In this document: positions 36,101 to 43,523 of the stretch, piece by piece
How positions within the stretch are numbered: position 1 is the stretch's first letter
Layout of the letters: each line of letters opens with the position of its first letter
Assembly: GCF_014647895.1 (NCBI RefSeq)
Contig: NZ_BMQB01000007.1
Location: 186,001 to 250,000, forward strand
DNA length: 64,000 nucleotides
Reading direction: 5' to 3'
From: Pilimelia anulata
GTDB lineage: Bacteria > Actinomycetota > Actinomycetes > Mycobacteriales > Micromonosporaceae
The notes under the pieces: generated by a model
Told to the model about the DNA's origin: nothing
What the model saw: only the letters and a program-made list of their open reading frames with translations
Database searches by the model: none
Made by a program: the position numbers and the translations under genes

Positions 36101-36488
36101 CAAGCCGCAGCCGGACAAGGTCGCGCCGCGGATCACCGGCCTGTCGGCCAGTCCGGACGCCATCGACCAGGGGCCGCCGCCGGCGGAGGCGTGCAAGCCG
36201 CCGGAGCGGATCATGGCCGACACCGCCACCGTCACCGTCTCGGCCGCCGACGCGACCGACGGGGCCGGCGCGCTCGCGGTGACCGTGGGGTGGAGCACCA
36301 GCGCCGCGGCCGGCGAGGTCACGCTGACCCGCGACGGCGGGCGGTGGACCGGGTCGTTCAAGGTCGGGTACGCCGACGGGCACAAGACCGGCGGGAAGAT
36401 CGCGATCAGCGCCACGGTCACCGACAAGGCCGGCAACACCGGTCGGTCCGGGACGAGCATCAGCCTGAACCCCTGCAAGCCGACTTGA
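33138..36488 (+). CDS. M50 metalloprotease fusion: PqqD-like, M50, two cNMP-like, FecR-like and Ig-like domains
   Basis: A 1116-residue multi-domain membrane protein. In order: a PqqD/winged-helix-like domain (about 75-130, LLMDGSRSVNQLIAEYTRTTG); an M50 intramembrane protease core with the zinc motif HELGH at 227-231 and the third ligand in LPLDG (Asp325); two divergent cyclic-nucleotide-binding-like barrels (about 452-560 and 574-674); a further span (about 744-765); a FecR-like domain (about 775-900); a Pro/Ser/Thr linker (931-994) and a C-terminal Ig-like domain (997-1114). The M50 part resembles the YydH/COG1994 'peptide zinc metalloprotease' group. ATG 33138 has GGGAGG upstream. The role is unknown: inferred as regulated membrane proteolysis or peptide processing. 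Confidence 0.82.
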   Translation: MSVVESRTDVWQVLAGRAPGSPDMPDVSAADDLLHPHRARPVLRAGVERVAHTSVRGEPYVMLRSPDPTARAHYLRLTAAEAELTLLMDGSRSVNQLIAEYTRTTGRLASEQVVRVIADLAANRMLDGDPPAPAPARSLGARLLAVLGGRRIAVADIDGAATLAYRGLGWLLRKPAVLAQAVVAVLGVVLFAWAWSTGVHPLFRTGGSYGTGLLILLLLHVFALAVHELGHALAAKHAGREVPAGGVLLYFGIPSVFVDTTDAWLAGRRARLTVTAAGPAATLVLAGAAQLVGLVLPPVAPVAFALAFVCYFQTLINLCPLLPLDGHYLLADWLEIPGLRVRGLAWLSARVRGRATPWRELDGDGRLVALYGLAGLGHLVITANLAVRLWRDRASGLALGLWDDGPGGKLLLLVALGALTAPLLYAVGRWVARLLRRRAGARRAAGEVSRRLTALRRTILAGLPEGTLAGLAGHAVWRVPAAGEVVAVAGRVPAGVLVVVAGVAEARAPGDVAGTVRQRIGAGGIIGLAPALRGTSSPLTWYVGRETELLAIPASAVVAAMSPPIPDPGATERGEAELLFADTPALEWLPEEDRLGLAAAATPTFLNPGQPVTLTPDRDAVVIASGEVTLPDGRGLRRGTLIGPLGDGAETEVGVARTPVRLWTLAAQAGSPLLVSSVLGAGLPDAHGAVPPVRVFAGAGVIAATGAAPADGPHPTDAYPPLAAPPGPPPAPARDRDRGFQRGLWWLVTPVLVTALVLCGSQALPAAAWSELPDDRLLLTAEKGAVDAVVGGAPRRLDAGDRAYLAAGDRVTAADRATATFTYRGGATTQLCAGGELVVGALGGERAAGPRAELELAQGTLIADTAATSTAYPALSLTVRGSAGLLTNAGAARYAVSADRTAVVRGGVLRDGAPLATSAGEVACDAETGFPTETPPTLPPTFAPTATATPTTSPSASPSPTPSATPSPTPSPTSAPTTPPSRPTTGPTKPQPDKVAPRITGLSASPDAIDQGPPPAEACKPPERIMADTATVTVSAADATDGAGALAVTVGWSTSAAAGEVTLTRDGGRWTGSFKVGYADGHKTGGKIAISATVTDKAGNTGRSGTSISLNPCKPT

Positions 36489-36548
36489 AGCACACCCACC
36501 CCGACCGCCACCCCCAGCGCCACCCCGACCGCCCCGCCCGCGCGGTGA
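36489..36548 (+). other. In-frame Pro/Thr extension after the M50 fusion stop
   Basis: Directly after the TGA at 36486-36488 the same frame continues for 19 codons as a Ser/Thr/Pro/Ala-rich string (STPTPTATPSATPTAPPAR) and ends at a second TGA (36546-36548). Its composition matches the internal linker of the same protein, so this may be an old C-terminal tail cut off by a nonsense change, or a copied linker fragment. The rest of the gap to 36772 shows nothing recognisable. Confidence 0.5.
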
Positions 36549-36772
36549 GGCCCGGCCCGCACCCGCGGGCGTAGCGCACCGGGCGGCCCCGTCCGCGGAC
36601 GGCACCCGTCCGCGGGCGGCACCGGGCCGCGCCCCGCCCGCCCGCGGGGTCGGACGCCGGCGGCCGTACGGTGCGGAACGTCGGAGCGGGCGGCCGCGGT
36701 TGAGCCGATCCGGACCGGGTATATCGCCTCGCGATCGGCGCGCGGCGGCGCGCGCCCGCGGAGGGGGCGACG

Positions 36773-37639
36773 GTGGCGGAGGGCGGTCCCGAACCGGCGG
36801 CGAGCGGCACCCGCGGCCAGCTCGTGATCATCGGCGGGGCCGAGCGCCGCGACGACGCCCTGGACGGCATCCTGGCCCGGTTCGTCGCGCTCGCCGGCGG
36901 CCCGGCCGCCGACCTGGCCGTGGTCGCCACCGCCAGCGCCGAGCCCAAGGTGCTCGAGGACGAGTACGTCGACGCGTTCACCCGGCTCGGCGCCGGCCGG
37001 GCGCACGCCGTGCCGATCCGCAGCCGCGCCGACGCCAACAGCGCGGCGGTTGTCGATGCACTCCAGTGCTGTACGGGCGTCTTCTTCACCGGCGGCGACC
37101 AGCGCAAGATCATCTCCACCATCGGCGGCTCGGAGGTCGACTCGCTGCTGCACCGGCGGGTGGACGCCGGCGGCGTGGTCCTCGCCGGGACCAGCGCGGG
37201 CGCGGCGATGATGTCCGGCACGATGGTCCGCGGCGGCCGGCTGAACAGCGTGAGCACCGAGGCCGTCCAGACCGGACCCGGGCTCGAGTTCCTGCCCGGC
37301 GTCCTCATCGACATGCACTTCGCCGAGCGCGGCCGGCTCAACCGGCTGCTGTCGGCCATCGCGCTGTACCCGCACGAGCTGGGCCTGGGCATCGACGAGG
37401 ACACCGCCATCGTCGTCGACGGCTGCTGCTTCGACGTGATCGGCTCCGGCGCGGTCACCGTCATCGACGCCGGCCACGCCACGATGATCCGCACCCCGGC
37501 GGACGACGAGGGCCTGATCGCGCTGTCCGGCGTCGGGCTGCACGTGCTGCCGGCCGGGCACCGGTTCGACCTCACCGCCCGCGCGCCGGTACCGCTGGCC
37601 GCGCCGGCGAATACGCAGGATTGGGGAACATCGGCGTGA
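36773..37639 (+). CDS. cphB: Cyanophycinase
   Basis: Serine peptidase that releases beta-Asp-Arg dipeptides from the storage polymer cyanophycin. The 288-residue protein has QLVIIGGAERR at the start, FFTGGDQRKI, and the nucleophile Ser141 in AGTSAGAAMMS, followed by LLSAIALYPHELGLGIDEDTA, all standard. The GTG at 36773 follows GAGGGGGCGAC. Its stop codon overlaps the start of the synthetase gene (GTGA), so the two are translated together. Confidence 0.95.
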   Translation: MAEGGPEPAASGTRGQLVIIGGAERRDDALDGILARFVALAGGPAADLAVVATASAEPKVLEDEYVDAFTRLGAGRAHAVPIRSRADANSAAVVDALQCCTGVFFTGGDQRKIISTIGGSEVDSLLHRRVDAGGVVLAGTSAGAAMMSGTMVRGGRLNSVSTEAVQTGPGLEFLPGVLIDMHFAERGRLNRLLSAIALYPHELGLGIDEDTAIVVDGCCFDVIGSGAVTVIDAGHATMIRTPADDEGLIALSGVGLHVLPAGHRFDLTARAPVPLAAPANTQDWGTSA

Positions 37640-40365
37640 AGATCGAGCGAGTCCGGACCCTGCGCGGGCCCAACCAGTACCTGTACCGCCCGGTGGCCGT
37701 CGCCCGGGTCGAGCTGGGCGAGCTGACCGAGCGGGAGACCACCGACTTCGCCGGCTTCGCCGATGCCCTGCTGGCCGCCCTGCCGGGACTGCGCCACCAC
37801 CACTGCGCCGCCGGGCGGCCGGGCGGGTTCGTCACCCGGCTGTACGGCGGCACGTACTTCGGGCACGTCGCCGAGCACGCCGCGATCGAGCTGTCCAACC
37901 TGATCGGCCGCCCGGTCAACTTCGGCCGGACCACGTACGCCGGGGCGCCCGGCCGGTACGACGTGATCATGGAGTGCCCGGTGGACGAGCCGCTGGACTC
38001 GCCCCTGCCCGAACTCCTCCTGCGCACCTCGGCGGCGCTGCTGGCCGACCTGCTCGCCGGCCGCCCGCCCCGGCACGCCGCGGCGCTGCCCGGCCTGCGC
38101 GACCGGTACGCCGCCGAGGAGGTCGGCCCGAGCACCGCCGCGATCATCGGCGCGGCCCGGCGCCGCGGCATCCCGGTCGAGCGGCACCGCGGGCTGAGCC
38201 TGGTCCAGCTCGGCCACGGCGTGCACCGGCGCCGGGTGTGGGCGGCGCTGACCGACGGCACCAGCGGCATCGGCATCGACGTCGCCGGGGACAAGGAGCT
38301 GACCCGGCAGCTCCTCGCCGACGCGGGCGTGCCCGTGGCGGCCGGCGGGCGGGCCGACTCGTACGTCGCCGCCCGGGAGCTGTTCGCCGCGCTCGGCGCG
38401 CCGGTCGTGGTGAAGCCGGCGCACGGCCGGCAGGGGCAGCAGGTGCACCTCGACGTGACCACGCCGGCCGAGCTGCGCGCGGCGTTCACCGCCGCCCTCG
38501 GCTTCGGCGGGGACGTGGTCGTGGAGCAGCAGCTCGCCGGCCGCGACTACCGGGTCCTGGTGGTGGACGGCGCGGTGATCGCCGCCGCCGAGCGGATCGC
38601 CGCGCACGTCACCGGCGACGGCGCCGCCACCGTGGCCGCGCTGGTCGACCGGGCCAACGCCGACCCCCGCCGCGGCGCCGGCCACGCCCGCGCGCTCACC
38701 CGGCTGGCCCTGGACGACGCCGCGCTGGCCCTGCTCGGCGCCGCCGGGTACACCCCGGCCAGCGTCCCGCCGGCCGGCGAGACCGTGTGGCTGCGGCGCA
38801 ACGCCAACCTGTCCACCGGCGGCGTCGCCCGCGACGTCACCGACCGCGTGCACCCGGACGTGGCCGAGCTGTGCCGCCGGGTGGCCGGGCTGGTCGGCCT
38901 GGACATCGCCGGGGTGGACCTGCGGCTGCCGGACATCGGCGGGCCGCTGCCGCCCGACGACGGGGGCCGCCGCCCGTCCGGCGGCGTGGTCGAGGTCAAC
39001 GCCGCGCCCGGCCTGCGGATGCACCTGGAGCCGAGCGAGGGCCGCCCGCGGGATGTCGGCGCGGCCGTCGTGGACATGCTGTACCCGGACCGCTGCCCCG
39101 CCGGCGCCCCGGTCGCCGCGCCCGGCCGGATCCCCACCGTCGCGGTCACCGGGACCAACGGCAAGACCACCGTCACCCGGCTCACCGCCCACCTGCTCGC
39201 CGGGCACGGCCTGCGGGTCGGCGCGACCACCACCGACGGCGTGTACGTCGGCGGCCGGCTGATCCAGCGGGCCGACGCCACCGGCCCGCGCTCGGCCCGG
39301 CTGGTGCTGGACGACCCGACGGTCGAGGCGGCCGTGCTGGAGACCGCCCGCGGCGGCATCGTCCGGCGCGGCCTCGGCTACGACCTGACCGACGTGGGCA
39401 TCCTGACCAACATCACCGGCGACCACGTCGGCCAGGACGGGCTGGACAGCGTCGCCGACATCGCCGACGTCAAGGCGCTGGTCGCCGAGCGGGTCCGGGT
39501 CGGCGGCACGCTGGTGCTCAACGCCGACGACGCCCGGGTGCGCGGGATCGCCGCCCGGCCCCGGGTCGGCGCCGCCGACAAGCGGGTCGTCTGGTGCACG
39601 GTCGACCCGGCGAACCCCACGGTCCGGGCGCACCTGGCCGCGGGCGGGCGGGCGTACCTGCTGGACGGCGACCGGCTCGTCGAGGCCACCGGCGCCGACG
39701 TCGTCCCGCTGCTGGACGCCGCCGAGCTGCCCGGCGGGTTCGGCGGGCTGGCCTCGTACGCCGCCGCCAACGCCCTGATGGCCGCGGCCGCCGCGCGCGC
39801 CCTGGACGTGCCGGCGGCGGTGGTCACCGCCCGGCTGCGCACGTTCCGGGCCGAGGACAACCCGGGCCGCGGGGTGCTCTGGTACCGCGACGGCGTGCAC
39901 ATCCTCGTCGACTACGCGCACAACCCGGCCGCGATCGAGGCGGTCACCGAGCCGCTGCACCGGCTGTGGGGGCGGTCCAGGGCCATCGCCGCGGTGACGC
40001 TGCCCGGCGACCGGCGCGACGACCTGATCGCCGCGTCCGCCCGGGCGCTCGCGGCCGGGTTCTCCCGGGTGGTGCTGTACGAGGACCACGACCTGCGCGG
40101 CCGGGCGCCCGGCGAGCTGCCGACGCTGATCGGGCACGAGATCGTCGCGTACCGGGCGGACACCCGGCGGGTGATGGCCGCGGACCCGCGGGAGGCGGTG
40201 GCGGCGGCGCTGGCGATGGCCGATCCCGGCGACGTGGTGCTGGTGATGTACGAGCACATCGACGAGGTGCAGGCGGTGCTGCGCCGGCTCGGTGCGGTCC
40301 CCGCCGGCAGCACCGGCCCGGTCGAGCCGGCCCCGGCGCTGCTCGCGCCGCTCGCCCCGCGCTGA
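37636..40365 (+). CDS. cphA: Cyanophycin synthetase
   Basis: Adds aspartate and arginine in turn to make multi-L-arginyl-poly-L-aspartate. The 909-residue protein has the family N-terminal domain (LRGPNQYLYRPV to YDVIMECPVDEPL), an ATP-grasp central part (DKELTRQLLADAGVPV, VVKPAHGRQGQQV, VEVNAAPGLRMHLEP) and a Mur-ligase-like C-terminal part with P-loop TGTNGKTTVTRL and VDYAHNPAAIEAV. GTG 37636 overlaps the cphB stop. A hairpin follows at 40377-40403. Confidence 0.95.
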   Translation: MKIERVRTLRGPNQYLYRPVAVARVELGELTERETTDFAGFADALLAALPGLRHHHCAAGRPGGFVTRLYGGTYFGHVAEHAAIELSNLIGRPVNFGRTTYAGAPGRYDVIMECPVDEPLDSPLPELLLRTSAALLADLLAGRPPRHAAALPGLRDRYAAEEVGPSTAAIIGAARRRGIPVERHRGLSLVQLGHGVHRRRVWAALTDGTSGIGIDVAGDKELTRQLLADAGVPVAAGGRADSYVAARELFAALGAPVVVKPAHGRQGQQVHLDVTTPAELRAAFTAALGFGGDVVVEQQLAGRDYRVLVVDGAVIAAAERIAAHVTGDGAATVAALVDRANADPRRGAGHARALTRLALDDAALALLGAAGYTPASVPPAGETVWLRRNANLSTGGVARDVTDRVHPDVAELCRRVAGLVGLDIAGVDLRLPDIGGPLPPDDGGRRPSGGVVEVNAAPGLRMHLEPSEGRPRDVGAAVVDMLYPDRCPAGAPVAAPGRIPTVAVTGTNGKTTVTRLTAHLLAGHGLRVGATTTDGVYVGGRLIQRADATGPRSARLVLDDPTVEAAVLETARGGIVRRGLGYDLTDVGILTNITGDHVGQDGLDSVADIADVKALVAERVRVGGTLVLNADDARVRGIAARPRVGAADKRVVWCTVDPANPTVRAHLAAGGRAYLLDGDRLVEATGADVVPLLDAAELPGGFGGLASYAAANALMAAAAARALDVPAAVVTARLRTFRAEDNPGRGVLWYRDGVHILVDYAHNPAAIEAVTEPLHRLWGRSRAIAAVTLPGDRRDDLIAASARALAAGFSRVVLYEDHDLRGRAPGELPTLIGHEIVAYRADTRRVMAADPREAVAAALAMADPGDVVLVMYEHIDEVQAVLRRLGAVPAGSTGPVEPAPALLAPLAPR

Positions 40366-40376
40366 GCGCGACGGGT

Positions 40377-40403
40377 CCGGCGTCCCCGCGGCCCCGACGC
40401 CGG
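40377..40403. terminator. Weak hairpin between cphA and modC
   Basis: CCGGCGTC (40377-40384) pairs with GACGCCGG (40396-40403) around an 11-base GC-rich loop in the 45-base gap between convergent genes. Confidence 0.5.
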
Positions 40404-40410
40404 CCGGGGT

Positions 40411-41088
40411 TCAGCGGCGGGGGAGCGGGACCACCCGGTCGGCCAGGGCGTCGGCGTCGGCCGCGTCGTGGGTGACCAGGATCGTCGGGCCCGAGTGGGC
40501 GCGCAGGTGCGGGCGCAGCTCGGCCCGGATGGCCGGGCGGAGCTGCGCGTCCAGCGCGGACAGCGGCTCGTCCAGCAGCAGCAGGTCCGGGGCGGCGGCC
40601 AGCGCCCGGGCCAGCGCGACCCGCTGCGCCTGGCCGCCGGAGAGCCGGTCCGGCCGGTGCCGGGCGTGCGCGGCCAGGTGCAGCCGGTCCAGCCACGCGT
40701 CGGCCGCCCGCCGGGCGGCGGCCCGGCCGGCGCCGGCGCAGCGCGGCCCGAACGCCACGTTCTCCCGCACGCTCAGGTGCCGGAACAGCAGGTAGTCCTG
40801 GAACACCAGGCCGACCCGGCGCCGGTGCGGCGGGACGTGCACGCCCGCGGCCGGATCGTCGAGCGTCCGGCCGCCGAGCCGGATCGTGCCGCGGTCCGGG
40901 CGGTGCAGGCCGGCGAGCGCCCGCAGCGCGGTGGTCTTGCCGGCGCCGTTCGGGCCGACCAGCGCGACCACCTCGCCGGCCGCGGCGGCCAGGTCGAGGT
41001 CGAGCACGAGGTCCCCGCGGCGCAGCGTCACGGCGGCGGCGAGCGCCCCGCCGGCCGGGCGCGGTTCGGTGCCGGCGGGGTCGGTCAC
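40411..41088 (-). CDS. modC: Molybdate ABC transporter ATP-binding protein
   Basis: A 225-residue ATPase with Walker A GPNGAGKTT, the signature LSGGQAQRVALARAL, Walker B LLLLDEPLSALD and the H-loop TILVTHDAADADALAD. RRRVGLVFQDYLLFRHLSVRENVAFG is typical of ModC-like proteins. It lacks the C-terminal TOBE (molybdate-sensing) domain of E. coli ModC. The GTG at 41088 overlaps the modB stop. Substrate is assigned from the operon (ModA, ModB). Confidence 0.87.
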   Translation of the reverse strand: MTDPAGTEPRPAGGALAAAVTLRRGDLVLDLDLAAAAGEVVALVGPNGAGKTTALRALAGLHRPDRGTIRLGGRTLDDPAAGVHVPPHRRRVGLVFQDYLLFRHLSVRENVAFGPRCAGAGRAAARRAADAWLDRLHLAAHARHRPDRLSGGQAQRVALARALAAAPDLLLLDEPLSALDAQLRPAIRAELRPHLRAHSGPTILVTHDAADADALADRVVPLPRR

Positions 41089-41858
41089 CGGACCGCGCCC
41101 CACCAGCGGTCGCGCAGCGCCACCAGGACCAGCGCGCAGACGCCGAGCAGCAGGAGGCTGAGCGCCACCGCGCCGGCCGGGTCGGTCTCCAATGCCAGGT
41201 AGACAGCGATCGGCACGGTCTGCGAGCGGCCGGGGACGTTGCCGGCGTACGTGATCGTCGCGCCGAACTCGCCGACCGCCCTGGCCCAGCTCAGCGCCGC
41301 CCCGGCGAGCACGCCCGGCGCGACCAGCGGCAGGGTGACCCGGCGGAACACGGTCCACGGTCCGGCGCCGAGGGTCGCGGCGGCCTCCTCGACCCGCCGG
41401 TCCACGGCCCGCAGCGCCCCCTCGACGGCGAGGACGAGGAACGGCAGCGCCACGAACACCTGGGCCAGCACCACGCCGGCGCCGGTGAACGGCAGGCTCA
41501 CCCCCCACCACCGGTACACGTGCGCGCCGACCAGGCCGGCCCGCCCGAACACCAGCAGCAGCGCCACCCCGCCGACCACCGGCGGCAGGACCAGCGGCAG
41601 CACGACGGCCGTGCGCAGCAGCCGCCGCGCGGCCCCGGTGGCCCGACTCAGCAGGACCGCCAGCGGTACCCCGAGCAGCACGCAGAGCAGCGTGGCGGTG
41701 GTCGCGGTGAGCAGCGAGATCCGGACCGCGTCCAGCGTCGCCGGCCGCCCCCACCAGTCGCCGAGCGCGGTCCACGGCGCGCGCACGAGGAGCCCGGCGA
41801 CGGGGGCGAGCAGCAGGGCGACGGCCAGCGCGGCGGGTACGGCGAGCAGCCGGCTCAC
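41085..41858 (-). CDS. modB: Molybdate ABC transporter permease
   Basis: A 257-residue inner-membrane permease with about five or six spans. The cytosolic loop VEEAAATLGAGPWTVFRRVTLPLVAPGVLAG is the EAA motif that docks on the ATPase, and SWARAVGEFGATI is characteristic of ModB. GTG 41858 overlaps the modA stop by four bases and its own stop overlaps modC, so modABC is one tightly coupled operon. Confidence 0.9.
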   Translation of the reverse strand: MSRLLAVPAALAVALLLAPVAGLLVRAPWTALGDWWGRPATLDAVRISLLTATTATLLCVLLGVPLAVLLSRATGAARRLLRTAVVLPLVLPPVVGGVALLLVFGRAGLVGAHVYRWWGVSLPFTGAGVVLAQVFVALPFLVLAVEGALRAVDRRVEEAAATLGAGPWTVFRRVTLPLVAPGVLAGAALSWARAVGEFGATITYAGNVPGRSQTVPIAVYLALETDPAGAVALSLLLLGVCALVLVALRDRWWGAVR

Positions 41859-42628
41859 GGGGTGTCGAAGCCGGCCCGCCGGAACACCGCGCGCGCCCGC
41901 TCGCTGGTGACCAGCGAGACGAACGCCGCGGCCAGCTCGGGCCGGGGGCTGCCCTTGAGGGCGGCGACGGGGTAGTCGGTGGCCGAGACGGGCGACTGGG
42001 CGAAGTCGACGGCGTCCACGGTGGCGGCGGCGGCGATCGCGTCGGTGCGGTAGATCAGCGCGGCGTCGACCTCGCCGAGCGTGAGCTTGGTGAGGGTGGC
42101 GTTGGCGTTCTGCTCCAGGCTGGGGCCGCGCAGCACGACCCGGGCGGCGCGCAGGGCGCGGTCCGCGGCGGTGCCGCACGGTACCGCGGGCGCGCACCGG
42201 GCCACCCGTAGGCCGGCCCGGCCGAGGTCGGCCAGGGTGCGGATGTTGCGCGGGTTGCCGTCCGGTACGCCGATCACGAGTCGATTGCGGACGAACGTCC
42301 GCGGCCCCTCGGCCAGCCCGCCGCGCACGACGGTGGCCATGGTGTCGGGGCTGGCGGCGGCGAAGACGTCCGCGCCGGCGCCGCCGACGAGCTGCTGGGC
42401 GAGGGTGGAGCTGGCGCCGAAGTTGAACGCGACCCGGGCGCCCGAGTTCTCCCGCTCGAACGTCCCGGCGAGGTTCTGGAACGTGTTGGTCAGCGAGGCG
42501 GCGGCGAAGACCAGCACGACGTTGTCCGGGCGCCCGGGGTCGCCGCAGCCGGCCGCGGCGAGGACGAGCGCGGCGAGGGCGGACAGCAGCCGGCGCCGCG
42601 CGCGGGGCCGGTCGGGCGTACGGCTCAC
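41855..42628 (-). CDS. modA: Molybdate-binding lipoprotein
   Basis: A 257-residue periplasmic-type binding protein. The signal ends in the lipobox AAAGC. The mature part begins VVLVFAAASLTNTFQNLA, then GASSTLAQQLVGGAGADVFAAAS, as in ModA, and ends ALKGSPRPELAAAFVSLV. It would deliver molybdate to ModBC; the molybdenum cofactor genes are not in this window. GTG 42628 places the signal peptide at the start. Confidence 0.9.
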   Translation of the reverse strand: MSRTPDRPRARRRLLSALAALVLAAAGCGDPGRPDNVVLVFAAASLTNTFQNLAGTFERENSGARVAFNFGASSTLAQQLVGGAGADVFAAASPDTMATVVRGGLAEGPRTFVRNRLVIGVPDGNPRNIRTLADLGRAGLRVARCAPAVPCGTAADRALRAARVVLRGPSLEQNANATLTKLTLGEVDAALIYRTDAIAAAATVDAVDFAQSPVSATDYPVAALKGSPRPELAAAFVSLVTSERARAVFRRAGFDTP

Positions 42629-42664
42629 CGGCGCATGGTAACCCGCCGGCGGGCCCGGACGGCG

Positions 42665-42698
42665 GAGCGCCGCCGGCCCGACCGGGCCGGCGGCGCTC
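42665..42698 (-). terminator. 15-base-stem terminator after the first DUF4360 gene
   Basis: GAGCGCCGCCGGCCC (42665-42679) and its complement (42684-42698) form a perfect stem with a 4-base loop, 25 bases after the stop of the leftward DUF4360 gene and before modA, which separates the two units. Confidence 0.8.
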
Positions 42699-42722
42699 AC
42701 ACGACGCGCGGGAGCTGCTGGA

Positions 42723-43388
42723 TCAGCAGTCCTTCCAGCTCAGGTAGTACTTGGTGGCCACGTCGATCGACTTGCTGTCCAGCGTCAGCTCGCTGAGCGA
42801 GTCCTTCGACGCCTTGCCGGCGTCGACCTGGACCCGGGCGTTCATGTTGAACGCGCGGGTCTCGCCGCACGGGCTGTAGTTCGGCACGGCGATCTCGTCG
42901 GTGTACGAGTAGACGTCGGTCTTCGGGCCCTTGAGGTCCGAGGTGCCCTGGCCCGTCTCCTTCATGCCGGCGAAGTAGTACGTGGTGATCTGCTTGCCGG
43001 TGGAGCCGGCCGCCAGGTCGGCGAAGCCACGCGCGGTGACCGTGGTCAGCGCGAAGGTGTAGCCGCTCTTGTAGGCCAGCTTCAGGTTGATGACGCAGTT
43101 CTTGTTCGCCCGGTCGACCCACGGGGTCGTGCCGTTGTCCTTCGGCACCTTGCCGGCCTGGGTGGTGAACGCGGAGAACAGCACGTCCATCGCCTTGTTG
43201 CCGTTGGACATGACGATGCTGGTGTCGGCCTTCTTGCAGCCGGTGCCGTTCAGCGTCACGTCCTGGATCTTGACGTCCGGGTCGAACTTCTTGCGGGCGG
43301 GCGCGGCGGAGGCGGGGGCGGCGAGGCCGGAGACAGCGATGCCGGCCGCGGCGAGGGCGGCGCCGAACGCGATCGCGCGCTTCTTCAT
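42723..43388 (-). CDS. Secreted DUF4360 protein, copy 1
   Basis: A 221-residue secreted protein. The signal peptide MKKRAIAFGAALAAAGIAVS ends near ASAAPA. The mature part has four conserved cysteines (GTGCKKADT, NKNCVINL, SPCGETRAF, and a C-terminal SWKDC), likely two disulfides, and a beta-rich pattern. It is nearly the same as the gene directly upstream. DUF4360 proteins occur in actinobacteria and fungi with no known function. Its own RBS (AGGGAGAACCCC) is present; promoter status relative to copy 2 is unclear because a terminator lies between. Confidence 0.9.
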   Translation of the reverse strand: MKKRAIAFGAALAAAGIAVSGLAAPASAAPARKKFDPDVKIQDVTLNGTGCKKADTSIVMSNGNKAMDVLFSAFTTQAGKVPKDNGTTPWVDRANKNCVINLKLAYKSGYTFALTTVTARGFADLAAGSTGKQITTYYFAGMKETGQGTSDLKGPKTDVYSYTDEIAVPNYSPCGETRAFNMNARVQVDAGKASKDSLSELTLDSKSIDVATKYYLSWKDC

Positions 43389-43458
43389 GGGGTTCTCCCT
43401 GGGTATGCGGAGTGAGGGGGTGGTGCCTACGCCATGGGTGGCGGGAGGGGAGCGGAGA

Positions 43459-43488
43459 GAGCACCGCCGAACTTCTCCGACGGTGCTC
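43459..43488 (-). terminator. Hairpin between the two DUF4360 genes
   Basis: GAGCACCG (43459-43466) pairs with CGGTGCTC (43481-43488), with more partial pairing inside, just after the stop of copy 2. It would stop or weaken reading into copy 1. Confidence 0.6.
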
Positions 43489-43523
43489 CCTACGTTGGTG
43501 CGTTCAGTTGGCGAGCGGAAGAA

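Noticed and set aside
33141..36605. A leftward open frame of 1154 residues over the M50 fusion
   Set aside because: Arginine/glycine/glutamine-rich shadow. The rightward frame has the zinc motifs and membrane spans.
40411..42628. The ABC operon as a sulfate or tungstate transporter
   Set aside because: ModA-like N-terminus and the ModB GEFGATI-like motif favour molybdate, although tungstate cannot be fully excluded from sequence.
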